Shown: piece after piece, positions 40,939-49,843 of the stretch
Numbering within the stretch: position 1 is the stretch's first letter
Layout: each line of letters starts with the position of its first letter
Translations under genes and position numbers: made by a program
The notes under the pieces: model-generated
What the model was told of the DNA's origin: nothing
What the model saw: the letters and a program-made list of their open reading frames with translations, nothing else
Databases searched by the model: none
Assembly: GCF_015461835.1 (NCBI RefSeq)
Contig: NZ_JACOPX010000010.1
Coordinates: 62,001-126,000, forward strand
Direction: 5' to 3'
Source: Pseudomonas neuropathica
Lineage (GTDB): Bacteria > Pseudomonadota > Gammaproteobacteria > Pseudomonadales > Pseudomonadaceae
DNA: 64,000 bases

Positions 40939-42282
40939 ATGCCGTTGCTTTTCAAACGTTCCTTGCTGCCCAAATTGCGCAGCTTTCCGCTGACCGCCGA
41001 GGCCGTGACCATTCTGTCCGGCGCCGCCGAGTTTCGTCGTTGCCTGCTGGAGAAAATCGCCACGGCGACACAGCGCATCTACATCGTCGCGCTGTATCTG
41101 CAGCAAGACGAAGCCGGTCAGGAAATCCTCGATGCCTTGCACGCCGCCAAGCTCAAGCGCCCCGAGCTGGAGATCGCCGTGGTCGTCGATTGGCTGCGCG
41201 CCCAGCGCGGGCTGATCGGGGCCGGCAAGCAGCCGGGCAATTCGGCGTGGTATCAGGAAATGACCCGCACGCACCAGAGCGAAGTGCCGGTGTACGGCGT
41301 GCCGGTGCAGACCCGCGAGTTGTTCGGTGTGCTGCATTTGAAGGGCTTCGTGATCGACGACTGCGTGGTCTACAGCGGTGCGAGCCTGAATAACGTTTAT
41401 CTGCACAAGTTCGACAAGTACCGCTTCGACCGTTATCACGTGCTGCACAGCGCTGAGCTGGCCGACTCGATGCATCACCTGGTCAAACATGGCCTGATCG
41501 AATCGAAAGCCGTGCATCGCCTCGATCTGCCGAACCTGCCGACCACACGCAGCCTGCGCAACGACATCGGCGATCTGCGCAGCCGTCTCAAATACGCGAC
41601 GTACGACACCGCCAATGGCAGCACCGCCAGAGACGGCCTGTCGGTCAGCCCGTTGCTCGGCGTCGGCAAGAACAATCCGTTGAACCGGGCGATTCTCGAA
41701 CTCATCGCCAGCGCGCAAAAACAGCTGACCATCTGCACCCCGTACTTCAACCTGCCGCTGGGGGTGATCCGCGAGATCAACCGAGCGCTGGCCCGTGGCG
41801 TGAAGATCGATATCGTGGTCGGCGACAAGACCGCCAACGACTTTTATATCCCGCCGAGCGAGCCGTTCAAGGTGATCGCGGCGTTGCCGTATCTGTACGA
41901 AATCAGCCTGCGCCGCTTTGCCAAACGCCATCAGCGCAACATCGACAGCGGTCAGTTGAACCTGCACTTGTGGCGTGACGGCGACAACACCTATCACCTC
42001 AAGGGCATGTGGATTGATCAGCGCTATACGTTGCTGACCGGCAACAACCTTAATCCACGAGCGTTTCGCCTGGATCTGGAAAACGCCTTGTTGATCGATG
42101 ATCCGAAGGGCGAATGGCTGGAGCCACGGGCGAAGGAACTGGAAGAGATTTTCCGCCATACCACGCGGATTGACAGCTTTCAGAGCCTGGAGACGCTGCC
42201 CGAATACCCGGCCGGGGTGGCCAAGTTTCTCAAGCGCGTGAGTCGGGTGCGGATTGAGCGGTTGCTCTACCGGATTCTCTAA
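40939..42282 (+). CDS. pssA: CDP-diacylglycerol-serine O-phosphatidyltransferase, PLD type (PssA)
   Basis: Makes phosphatidylserine, the precursor of phosphatidylethanolamine, from CDP-diacylglycerol and serine. Length is 447 residues. The two HKD half-sites of the phospholipase D superfamily are visible: LHLKGFVIDDCVVYSGASLNN near residue 135 and YHLKGMWIDQRYTLLTGNNLNPR near 354. The C-terminus KFLKRVSRVRIERLLYRIL is basic, suiting peripheral membrane and ribosome association as in E. coli PssA. The long upstream open frame runs through the REP and the tetR gene in antisense; the ATG at 40939 (MPLLFKRSLLPKL) is right by family length. Confidence 0.92.
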   Translation: MPLLFKRSLLPKLRSFPLTAEAVTILSGAAEFRRCLLEKIATATQRIYIVALYLQQDEAGQEILDALHAAKLKRPELEIAVVVDWLRAQRGLIGAGKQPGNSAWYQEMTRTHQSEVPVYGVPVQTRELFGVLHLKGFVIDDCVVYSGASLNNVYLHKFDKYRFDRYHVLHSAELADSMHHLVKHGLIESKAVHRLDLPNLPTTRSLRNDIGDLRSRLKYATYDTANGSTARDGLSVSPLLGVGKNNPLNRAILELIASAQKQLTICTPYFNLPLGVIREINRALARGVKIDIVVGDKTANDFYIPPSEPFKVIAALPYLYEISLRRFAKRHQRNIDSGQLNLHLWRDGDNTYHLKGMWIDQRYTLLTGNNLNPRAFRLDLENALLIDDPKGEWLEPRAKELEEIFRHTTRIDSFQSLETLPEYPAGVAKFLKRVSRVRIERLLYRIL

Positions 42283-42310
42283 AATCGAAATTATCTAGCG
42301 CGGCTGATAA

Positions 42311-42383
42311 AGCCTTCGCGAGCAAGCTCGCTCCCACAGGGAAATGCATTCCAAATGTGGGAGCGAGCTTGCTCGCGAAGGGG
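42311..42383. repeat. REP pair, TGTGGGAGCGAGCTTGCTCG family
   Basis: AGCCTTCGCGAGCAAGCTCG inverted against CGAGCTTGCTCGCGAAGGGG with a short spacer, in the convergent gap between pssA and the efe operon. Confidence 0.88.
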
Positions 42384-42404
42384 CCAGACCAGACGCTAAA
42401 AAAC

Positions 42405-43229
42405 TTAATTCAGCCCCAACTTGCCACGCAACGTGGACAAGTCCTCAGCCAGCGTATTCACCGGCCCGACCAACGCTTTACGGTCGTTGTCCTTGACCTT
42501 GTCATACGTCTCGAAACCGCCGTCCTTGGTCTTGTACTTGGCCAGAATCTTGTCGACGGTGGCAAAGTTCTTGTCGACCTTCGCGACAAAAGCCTTGTCC
42601 TGCTGCTCGATCTGCGGACGGAACAGATCAACGATTTTCTTCGCCCCGTCGATGTTGCCCTGGAAGTCATACAGGTCAGTGTGGCTGTAGCGATCTTCTT
42701 CGCCGGAGATCTTGGTCGCGGCGACTTCTTCCAGCAGCGCGGCGGCACCGCCGACGACTTTCTCCGGCGGGAAAGTCAGGCCGGCGACGCGGGTCTGCAG
42801 ATCTTTTACGTCGCTGTTGAGCTTGTCCGCCAACTCGTTAAGGCCCTGAGTGCTTTTTTCCGAGAACAGCGAGTATTCGATGCGGTGGAAGCCGGTGAAG
42901 TCGTCAGCCTTCACGCCTTTCTCGTGGTCGTCGACACGGGAGTCGATGGAGGCATCGAGGTCACTGAACAGCTCGGCAATCGGCTCGATCGACTCGTAGT
43001 AAACGCGGGTTGGCGCGTAGAGCTTTTGCGCGGTGGCCAAATCACCTTTCTTCACCGCATCGGTGAATTGTTGGGTGTGGCTGCCCAGCTCATCCAATTG
43101 CTCGGTGACGTAAATCTTGTAGTCCGAAACCGGCCCCACCAGATCCAGCGGTGCGGTGGCAGCGAATGCCGACAGCGGGGTGTTGAGCAAACCAAGGGTC
43201 AGCAGTAACGCGAGTGGGGTCTTTTTCAT
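42405..43229 (-). CDS. efeM: EfeM/EfeO-family protein (imelysin M75 domain only)
   Basis: A periplasmic iron-uptake component of 274 residues. The signal peptide is MKKTPLALLLTLGLLNTPLSAFAA. The rest is an EfeO-type M75 (imelysin-like) helical domain with the conserved DFTGFHRIEYSLF (the HxxE metal motif as HRIE) and GEEDRYSHTDLYDF. It lacks the N-terminal cupredoxin domain of classical EfeO. It is the last gene of the efe operon, so the system has two M75 proteins. The ATG at 43229 was chosen by its signal peptide. Confidence 0.9.
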   Translation of the reverse strand: MKKTPLALLLTLGLLNTPLSAFAATAPLDLVGPVSDYKIYVTEQLDELGSHTQQFTDAVKKGDLATAQKLYAPTRVYYESIEPIAELFSDLDASIDSRVDDHEKGVKADDFTGFHRIEYSLFSEKSTQGLNELADKLNSDVKDLQTRVAGLTFPPEKVVGGAAALLEEVAATKISGEEDRYSHTDLYDFQGNIDGAKKIVDLFRPQIEQQDKAFVAKVDKNFATVDKILAKYKTKDGGFETYDKVKDNDRKALVGPVNTLAEDLSTLRGKLGLN

Positions 43230-43257
43230 CGGGGGCGGTTCCAGTGTCGAGATTGTT

Positions 43258-44556
43258 TTATGCGGCTGTTTTCGGTTGTGTGGCGTTGAGCAGCGAGCGA
43301 CCGATAAAGTCCTTGTCGCCCGTGACACCCGGCAGGGTGAAGAAATAGCCGCCGCCGACCGGTTTGAGGTATTCCTCCAGCGGCTCGCCGTTGAGGCGGG
43401 TCTGCACGGTGATGAAGCCTTTTTCCAGGTCGGCCTGGTAGCAGATGAACAGCAGGCCCATGTCGAGTTGACCGTTCTTGTTCACGCCATTCGAATAGTT
43501 GAACGGCCGGCGCAGGATCAGGTTGGCCTGGCTCGCGGCGGTGCGTGGGTTGGCCAGGCGAATGTGCGCGTCGAGCTTGGTCAGCTTGCCGGCCGGGTCT
43601 TTGCTGTAGTCCGGGACTTCAGTCTCATGCTGCGCACCCATCGGCGCGCCGGTGGTTTTGACCCGGCCGATGATGCTTTCCTGTTCCTGCAATGGCGTAC
43701 GGTCCCAGCGCTCGACAAAGTTGCGGATGATCCGCACCGCTTGATAGCTGCCGTGAGCGGCCCAGGCCGGTTCGTCACTGCCCGGTTGCACCCAGACCAG
43801 GCGATCCATGGCTTTAGCGTCGTTGGAATCGGGGTTGGCCGAGCCATCGCGGAAGCCGAGGAAGTTACGCGCCGATTGCGCCGGCACGCCGGGTTTTGCC
43901 GGGGCTTGCGGCGGCACGCTGCCTTCCTGCTTCCAGCGCACCAGCAGCAGATCGGGGAGGTTTTTGACGATATCGCGCAGGGCGTGAATGTTGGTGTCGG
44001 CGGTGTTCGAGCAGAACTGCAGGCTCAGGTCGCCGTGGCAGCAATCGGCGTCCAGCGCATCGTTGGGAAACCCGACCATGCGCATCAGGCGTTTGGGCTT
44101 GGCGTCGGCCAGACCGAAGCGCTCGTCGAACAGCGACTCGCCGACCGAAACGGTGATGGTCAGGTTGTCCGGGGTTACATTCGGGCCAAGGATGCCGGAG
44201 TCCGGCGGCGGCAGTTTCGGATCGATCTGCGCCACCGGGCCGCCCTTCATCAGGAACGCGATGCGCGCGTTGAGGGTGCGGAACAGTCGCTCCAGATCTT
44301 CACGATCACTGGCCAACACATCGAACGAGACGAACATGCCCGACGCCGGGCGCGGGGTGACGATGCCGGTCTGGTGCACGCCGTGGAAATCGTGGCGATC
44401 TTGGGTCTTGTCACTGCTCGGTGCTTCGGTGACTTGTGCCGGCGCGGCGGCCATGGCCGGACAGCTTAGGGCCGAGCCGGCGAGGGCGACACCGGCGGCG
44501 CCCATGCCCATCAGGACACGGCGACGTTGCAGGTTGAGTGGTTCGATATCTTTCAT
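43258..44556 (-). CDS. efeB: EfeB: Tat-secreted dye-decolorising (DyP) heme peroxidase
   Basis: A periplasmic heme peroxidase/deferrochelatase that helps EfeUO take up iron. Length is 432 residues. The Tat signal is LQRRRVLMGMGAAGVALAGSA followed by an Ala-rich cleavage area. DyP motifs are NFLGFRDGSANP (GxxDG with catalytic Asp), HIRLANPRTAASQANLILRRPFNYSNGV (proximal His and Arg) and GLLFICYQADLEKGF. A TTG two codons earlier is possible; ATG 44556 is preferred. It lies 18 bases after efeO. Confidence 0.93.
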   Translation of the reverse strand: MKDIEPLNLQRRRVLMGMGAAGVALAGSALSCPAMAAAPAQVTEAPSSDKTQDRHDFHGVHQTGIVTPRPASGMFVSFDVLASDREDLERLFRTLNARIAFLMKGGPVAQIDPKLPPPDSGILGPNVTPDNLTITVSVGESLFDERFGLADAKPKRLMRMVGFPNDALDADCCHGDLSLQFCSNTADTNIHALRDIVKNLPDLLLVRWKQEGSVPPQAPAKPGVPAQSARNFLGFRDGSANPDSNDAKAMDRLVWVQPGSDEPAWAAHGSYQAVRIIRNFVERWDRTPLQEQESIIGRVKTTGAPMGAQHETEVPDYSKDPAGKLTKLDAHIRLANPRTAASQANLILRRPFNYSNGVNKNGQLDMGLLFICYQADLEKGFITVQTRLNGEPLEEYLKPVGGGYFFTLPGVTGDKDFIGRSLLNATQPKTAA

Positions 44557-44574
44557 CGTCAAATCGTCTTCTGC

Positions 44575-45774
44575 TTACAGGCCGGAGAGGCCGAGGGCGG
44601 GATCGATGCCATCCAGAGCGTCGGCCAGAGCCTGGGCCTTGTCGGCAATCTGCTTGCGTTGTTCGCCGCTGATGGCGTCGTAACTGGCGTAGCCGTCCTT
44701 GATCTTGTAGGTATCGAGTTCGCTGTCGAAGTCCGCCAGCGCCTTGTCGATGTTCGGCAACAGCTCGGCCGCCGACTTGGTCAGCATTGGCCGCAGCAGA
44801 TCGACGACTTTGTGTGCGGTTTGCGCGTTGGCAGCGAAACCGTTGAGGTCGCTGTGGCTGTAGCGTTCTTCTTCACCGCTGGCAGCACGGACGTCGGCCA
44901 AGGTGTTGAGGTTGCGCACGATGATGCTGACCAGTTGCTCCGGTGGCAGGCTCTGCGCGAGCAATTGCTGTTTGAGCGTAGTGACATCGCTGAGCAGGCG
45001 CTGGGCAACGGGCGTCAGTGGGTCGAGATTGCGCTGCTGGAACAGTGCGTATTCGATGCGGTGGAAACCGACGAAGGCCGGATCCTGTTCGCGTTTTTCG
45101 AAATAATCGGCGCGGGCGTTGATGCTGTTGTCCAGTTCCGCCAGGCGTTGCGCGGCAGGGGCCAGACGTTGATAAGCCGCGCGCGCCGGTAAGTACAGCG
45201 CTTGAGCCTGACTCAAGTCGCCGCTTTCAATCGCTTGATCAAGCGCGGTCACGGCTTTGATCAATGCGTTGCTCTGGCTGGCCAGGTACACGCGAAATTC
45301 CGACAGCGGCCCGACGAAGGCGACCATCGACGGCTTGGCTTTGGCCGCAGCATCAGAGGCGGCAGTTGGCGTCACGTGCAGGGTGCCGCGCGGGTTGCTC
45401 AGCAGGCCGCAGGTGATCGCGTAATCGCCCGGTTGCAGGTTGGCGTTGATCACTTGGCTGAGGCCCGGCGCAATGTTTTCCCGCTCCTCGACAACGAGCA
45501 CGCCGTCGAGGATTTCCCATTCCACGGCACGGTCGGAGCGGTTGACGATGCGGAAACTGGCGCGACCGGCCGGCACCGTCAGCGCGTTGGGTTCACAACT
45601 GCCGGGATGAATGTTCACCACCACTTCATCGTGGTTGTGCTGACGCTTGGCCGCAGCCATTTTCGAGGCGTAATAAAACAGACCACCGGCGGCGATCATC
45701 ACCACCACCGAGCCGGCCACCGCCCAACGCAAGGCGCGAGGAGGGGAGGCCTGAGGAGTATTAGGCTTTGACAT
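44575..45774 (-). CDS. efeO: EfeO: cupredoxin plus M75 iron-uptake protein
   Basis: A periplasmic component of ferrous/ferric iron uptake, 399 residues. An N-terminal membrane anchor/signal lies at about 15-37 (ALRWAVAGSVVVMIAAGGLFYYA). A cupredoxin domain runs to about 145 (EVVVNIHPGSCEPNALTVPAG, SDRAVEWEIL, YAITCGLLSNPRG). An M75 domain follows with DPAFVGFHRIEYALF (HRIE metal site) and GEEERYSHSDLNGF. The ATG at 45774 sits just after efeU with a GGAAACG-type gap. The long open frame into efeU is a shadow. Confidence 0.93.
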   Translation of the reverse strand: MSKPNTPQASPPRALRWAVAGSVVVMIAAGGLFYYASKMAAAKRQHNHDEVVVNIHPGSCEPNALTVPAGRASFRIVNRSDRAVEWEILDGVLVVEERENIAPGLSQVINANLQPGDYAITCGLLSNPRGTLHVTPTAASDAAAKAKPSMVAFVGPLSEFRVYLASQSNALIKAVTALDQAIESGDLSQAQALYLPARAAYQRLAPAAQRLAELDNSINARADYFEKREQDPAFVGFHRIEYALFQQRNLDPLTPVAQRLLSDVTTLKQQLLAQSLPPEQLVSIIVRNLNTLADVRAASGEEERYSHSDLNGFAANAQTAHKVVDLLRPMLTKSAAELLPNIDKALADFDSELDTYKIKDGYASYDAISGEQRKQIADKAQALADALDGIDPALGLSGL

Positions 45775-45782
45775 GAATGCCC

Positions 45783-46628
45783 TTATTGGCTGGAAACGGA
45801 AGACGATTGCGCGGAAGGCTTGGCCGGGGGCGCCGGGTAAAAGAACATCACCAGCGCCACCAGCAGATAAATCAGATAGGCCCCAAGGGTGCTGACAGTC
45901 GGCGCATCCTGATAACCGAACATGCCGGCGAGCACCGAGCCCAACGGGCCATCCATCGGCAGCGTCGCGCTGAAGTCGAACAGCACGGTTTGCAGGTGAT
46001 TCCACAACCCGGCTTCGTGCAGGGCTTGCACCGAGTTGGCGAGAATCCCGGCGGCCACCACCAGAATGAACAGGCCGGTCCACTTGAAGAACGCCGAAAG
46101 ATTGAGGCGCATGCTGCCGCTGTAGATCAGGAAACCGACGATGATCGCCAGAATCAGCCCGAGCAGGGCACCGATCGGCGCGCCGGGGCCTTCGCTTTGC
46201 TGGAATACCGCGAGCAGGAAGAACACCGTTTCCAGGCCTTCGCGAGCGACCGCGAAGAACACCATGGCGATCAGTGCAATCACCTGATGTTTGGAGGAAG
46301 TCAGCGCGTGATCCAGCGAGGCTTGCAGCGAATGCTTGATCGAGCGCGCGACCTTGCGCATCCAGAACACCATGGAGCTGAGAATGCCTACGGCCACCAG
46401 CCCGACCACGCCTTCGAACAGCTCCTGCTGCTTTTGCGGGAATTCAGCGCTGACCAGCTCCAGACCACCGCCGACCAGCAGGGCGAGGGCGGCGGCGAGA
46501 AATACGCCGATCCACACGGCAGGCATCCATTGACCACGGCCAGTCTGTTGCAGGTAGCTGGCGATAATGCCAACGATCAGCGCGGCTTCAATGCCTTCGC
46601 GCAGCATGATCAGGAAGGGAACGAGCAT
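45783..46628 (-). CDS. efeU: EfeU: FTR1-family iron permease
   Basis: Inner-membrane ferric permease of the oxidase-dependent FTR1 family, 281 residues with seven hydrophobic segments. Both REGxE iron motifs are intact: MLREGIEAALIVGII near the N-terminus and VAREGLETVFFLLAV near residue 120. First gene of efeU-efeO-efeB-efeM, and a good Fur box lies 42 bases before its start. In E. coli the system works best at low pH in air, with EfeB and EfeO in the periplasm. Confidence 0.94.
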   Translation of the reverse strand: MLVPFLIMLREGIEAALIVGIIASYLQQTGRGQWMPAVWIGVFLAAALALLVGGGLELVSAEFPQKQQELFEGVVGLVAVGILSSMVFWMRKVARSIKHSLQASLDHALTSSKHQVIALIAMVFFAVAREGLETVFFLLAVFQQSEGPGAPIGALLGLILAIIVGFLIYSGSMRLNLSAFFKWTGLFILVVAAGILANSVQALHEAGLWNHLQTVLFDFSATLPMDGPLGSVLAGMFGYQDAPTVSTLGAYLIYLLVALVMFFYPAPPAKPSAQSSSVSSQ

Positions 46629-46669
46629 TCGGTGTCCAGTAAGTCATTCGAAGAGGTTACAAGTTGTAA

Positions 46670-46688
46670 CATAATGACAAGCATTCTC
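46670..46688 (-). promoter_or_regulatory. Fur box upstream of efeU
   Basis: CATAATGACAAGCATTCTC matches the 19-bp Fur consensus GATAATGATAATCATTATC at 15 positions, and a further ACAATGATTGGCA lies next to it, suggesting overlapping Fur dimer sites. Predicts iron repression of the efe operon. Confidence 0.8.
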
Positions 46689-46755
46689 ACATGACAATGA
46701 TTGGCATAAACCTGAACAGTTGCTGAACGACCTCAATTTTTGCCTCGCATTGATC

Positions 46756-46848
46756 CCTGTAGGAGTGAGCCTGCTCGCGATGGCGTCGTGTCAGTCAGCG
46801 CTGATTTTTCAGACCCACCGCTATCGCGAGCAGGCTCACTCCTACAGG
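46756..46848. repeat. REP pair, GTAGGAGTGAGCCTGCTCG family
   Basis: CCTGTAGGAGTGAGCCTGCT inverted against AGCAGGCTCACTCCTACAGG about 48 bases apart. Between the divergent efeU and araC-family genes. Confidence 0.88.
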
Positions 46849-46919
46849 GGATTCGTGTTGAATTCGTGTCCTGCGGTAAGATGCCCACCACTCAAAAACA
46901 ACAAGGTTTACCGCGCTCC

Positions 46920-47936
46920 ATGTCGGAAAAAGACACCATCGCCGTGCAACTGGTGCGTGAAGCGCTGCTGCAAAGTTGTGCCCCGGGCGCAGCCACCGAA
47001 GAGGTGTTGAACAAGGTCGGGATTGCTCCGGCGTTGCTGCAAAACGAGCACGGCCGGGTACCGGCGTCGCAGTACGCCAGGCTCTGGCGCTTGTTGGCCC
47101 GACGCGGGGATGACGAGTTTTTTGGCATGGACCCGCGCAAGCTCAAGTCCGGCAGTCTGGAGTTTCTGTGCCGCAGTGCGATGGCGCAACCGACGCTGGC
47201 GGCGGGTTTGAGCGCGGGGCTGAGTTTTCTGTCACTGATGCTGGAGCGCATGCCAGCGCAATTGGTGCATCAGCAAAGTCTGGCGGAAATCGTCCTGCTG
47301 GAGGATGACCACGAACCGCGTCGCGCCTTCACCTATTTCACCTACTGGATGATCGTCCACGGTGTGGCCTGTTGGCTGGCGGGGCGGCGGATTCCGATTC
47401 TGGCGATCGAACTGCGCTGTGCGGCGCCGGAGTTCACCGATGACTATCGAGTGATGTTCTCGGAAAACCTGCGTTTCGAGCGTCCACGCACGCGGATGAT
47501 CTTCTCTGCCGATTGCCTCGATCTACCGATCAAGCGCACCGCCGAAGAACTGAAACGCTTTCTCGCCCACGCCCCGGCCAACATTCTGGTCAAGTATCGC
47601 GACCCGGAAAGCCTTGCCAGTCGGATCAAGCACGATCTGCGGGAGTTGCCGGCCGAGCAGTGGCCCGAAACCGAGGCCTTGGCCCAACAGTTGTGCATGT
47701 CAGCTTCGACGTTGCGCCGGCGCTTGGCGGAAGAAGGGCAGACCTACCAAGGGCTCAAGGACAGCGTGCGCAAAGAACTGGCGATTATCTGGCTGGCGGA
47801 GCCTTCGATCAGTTTTGTCGAGATTGCCAGCCGCTTGGGATTTGCCGATGCGAGTTCGTTCTACAAGGCGTTTCGCAAGTGGTCGGGGTCGAATCCGGGC
47901 CACTATCGCCAGCTGATCCTGAATGAGGTTGTCTGA
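46920..47936 (+). CDS. AraC-family transcriptional regulator
   Basis: A 338-residue regulator. The N-terminal half is the Arabinose_bd-type domain of the OruR/ArgR-like group (MAQPTLAAGLSAGLSFLSLM...). The C-terminal double helix-turn-helix contains LAQQLCMSASTLRRRLAEEGQTYQGLKDSVRKELAIIWL and SFVEIASRLGFADASSFYKAFRKWSG. An ATG 13 codons earlier (46881) is also possible; neither start has a strong ribosome-binding site. It precedes the acyl-CoA oxidation cluster in the same direction and is its likely activator (inference). Confidence 0.9.
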   Translation: MSEKDTIAVQLVREALLQSCAPGAATEEVLNKVGIAPALLQNEHGRVPASQYARLWRLLARRGDDEFFGMDPRKLKSGSLEFLCRSAMAQPTLAAGLSAGLSFLSLMLERMPAQLVHQQSLAEIVLLEDDHEPRRAFTYFTYWMIVHGVACWLAGRRIPILAIELRCAAPEFTDDYRVMFSENLRFERPRTRMIFSADCLDLPIKRTAEELKRFLAHAPANILVKYRDPESLASRIKHDLRELPAEQWPETEALAQQLCMSASTLRRRLAEEGQTYQGLKDSVRKELAIIWLAEPSISFVEIASRLGFADASSFYKAFRKWSGSNPGHYRQLILNEVV

Positions 47937-47941
47937 ACCGG

Positions 47942-48015
47942 CCTCTTCGCGAGCAAGCTCGCTCCCACATTTGGTACGCATTCCCCCTGTGGGAGCGAGC
48001 TTGCTCGCGAAGAGG
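47942..48015. repeat. REP pair, perfect arms, TGTGGGAGCGAGCTTGCTCG family
   Basis: CCTCTTCGCGAGCAAGCTCG... is matched base for base by the inverted arm ending CGCGAAGAGG, with a 15-base spacer. The most perfect pair of this family here. Between the AraC-family gene and the CoA ligase gene. Confidence 0.9.
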
Positions 48016-48162
48016 TCAGTCCAGGCAACACAAAACTTAAACGTTGGCCAAACCAGTCAGCCACTTTGATGGCTTTGACCATTGCCGCCACCGCCCTACA
48101 GCGCGACTATCCCCCTGTTGTTTACGGTTCCCAGCCTAATAAAAAACAGAGGGATTCTGGCA

Positions 48163-49827
48163 ATGCGCGATTACTTGTCTGCCACTGAACAGTTCAACTA
48201 TCAGCACACCGTGGATGCCGCGCTCAGCGGTACGCTTGCGGCGCTCAACGCCTGCGTCGAATGTTGCGACCGTCATGCCTTGCCCGGGCGCATTGCGCTG
48301 TTCTGGGAAGGCCGCGACGGCGCCAGTGCGACGTACACCTTCAGCGACCTGCAGGACAAAGCCTCGCGTTTCGCCAACTTCCTCCTCGCCCAGGGTGTGC
48401 AGAAGGGCGACAAGGTCGCCGGCCTGCTGCCGCGCAACATCGAATTGCTCATCACCGTGCTCGCCACCTGGCGCATCGGCGCGGTGTATCAACCGCTGTT
48501 CACCGCGTTCGGCCCCAAAGCCCTCGAACATCGCCTGAACAGCTCCGGCGCCAAAGTCGTGGTCACCGATGCGGTCAATCGGCCGAAACTCGCCGAAGTC
48601 ACTGACTGCCCGACCCTCGTGACCGTAGGCGGCGCCAAAGGCCAGGGCATCGTCCGTGGCGACTTCAGCTTCTGGGCCGAGCTGGCCAATTATGCCAATG
48701 TCTGCGAACCGGTCCTGTTGACCGGCGAAGACCCGTTCCTGCTGATGTTCACCTCCGGCACCACCGGCCCTTCGAAAGCGCTGTCGGTGCCACTCAAAGC
48801 CATCGTCGCGTTTCAGAGTTACACCCGCGATGCGGTAGACCTGCGTCCCGAAGACGCCTTCTGGAACGTCGCCGATCCGGGTTGGGCCTACGGCATCTAT
48901 TTCGGCGTCACCGGGCCATTGTCGATGGGCCATCCGATCACTTTCTACGATGGGCCGTTCACCCTCGAAAGCACGTGCCGGGTGATCAACAAGTACGGCA
49001 TCACCAACCTCACCGGTTCGCCCACCGCTTATCGCTTGCTGATCGCCGGTGGCGACGAATTCGCCAAGTCGATCAAGGGCAAGTTGCGCATCGTCAGCAG
49101 CGCTGGTGAGCCGCTGAACCCGGAAGTCATCCGCTGGTTCGCCGACAACCTCGGCGTGGTCATCCACGACCATTACGGCCAGACCGAACTGGGCATGGTC
49201 CTGTGCAACCACCACGGCCTCGATCACGCTGTGCACGTCGGTGCCGCCGGTTTCGCCTCGCCGGGCCATCGCATCGTTGTGCTCGATAATCAGTACAACG
49301 AACTCGGCGTCGGCCAGCCAGGCATCCTCGCCATCGATCGTCCGCAATCGCCGATGTGCTGGTTCGGCGGTTACGAAGGCGCGCCGACCAAGGCTTTCGT
49401 CGGCGATTACTACCTGAGCGGTGACACCGTGGAATGGAACCCGGACGGCAGTATCAGTTTTGTCGGCCGCAGCGATGACGTGATCACCACATCGGGCTAC
49501 CGCGTAGGTCCGTTCGATGTCGAAAGTGCGCTGATTGAGCACCCTGCGGTGGTCGAAGCGGCCGTCGTCGGCAAGCCGGACCCGGAGCGCACCGAACTGG
49601 TCAAAGCCTTCGTCGTGCTGAGTGCGCAATACCGTGCCGCGCCGGAGCTGGCCGAAGAATTGCGCCAACACGTACGCAAACGTCTGGCCGCGCACTCATA
49701 CCCGCGTGAAATCGAATTTGTCAGCGAATTGCCCAAGACCCCAAGTGGCAAATTGCAGCGCTTTATCTTGCGCAACCAGGAAATCGCCAAGGCTCAAGAG
49801 GCCGCGGCGCATAACGTTTCAGCTTGA
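48163..49827 (+). CDS. Acyl-CoA synthetase (AMP-forming)
   Basis: Activates a short or branched carboxylic acid to its CoA ester. Length is 554 residues. ANL-superfamily motifs are LLMFTSGTTGPSKAL (P-loop A3), YGQTELGM (A5), YYLSGDTVEWNPDG (A7), GRSDDVITTSGYRVGPFDVES (A8) and the C-terminal Lys in LPKTPSGKLQRF (A10). It heads a five-gene + strand cluster with dehydrogenase, thiolase, acyl-CoA dehydrogenase and hydratase. The same gene order occurs in other pseudomonads (the fadx-type cluster of P. putida), associated with short and branched acids. The ATG follows GAGGGATTCTGGC. Confidence 0.9.
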   Translation: MRDYLSATEQFNYQHTVDAALSGTLAALNACVECCDRHALPGRIALFWEGRDGASATYTFSDLQDKASRFANFLLAQGVQKGDKVAGLLPRNIELLITVLATWRIGAVYQPLFTAFGPKALEHRLNSSGAKVVVTDAVNRPKLAEVTDCPTLVTVGGAKGQGIVRGDFSFWAELANYANVCEPVLLTGEDPFLLMFTSGTTGPSKALSVPLKAIVAFQSYTRDAVDLRPEDAFWNVADPGWAYGIYFGVTGPLSMGHPITFYDGPFTLESTCRVINKYGITNLTGSPTAYRLLIAGGDEFAKSIKGKLRIVSSAGEPLNPEVIRWFADNLGVVIHDHYGQTELGMVLCNHHGLDHAVHVGAAGFASPGHRIVVLDNQYNELGVGQPGILAIDRPQSPMCWFGGYEGAPTKAFVGDYYLSGDTVEWNPDGSISFVGRSDDVITTSGYRVGPFDVESALIEHPAVVEAAVVGKPDPERTELVKAFVVLSAQYRAAPELAEELRQHVRKRLAAHSYPREIEFVSELPKTPSGKLQRFILRNQEIAKAQEAAAHNVSA

Positions 49828-49843
49828 ATCAGGAAGTCCAGTC

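Noticed and set aside
48136..49695. 519-codon minus-strand open frame opposite the acyl-CoA synthetase
   Set aside because: All ANL motifs are on the + strand; the antisense translation has no recognisable feature.
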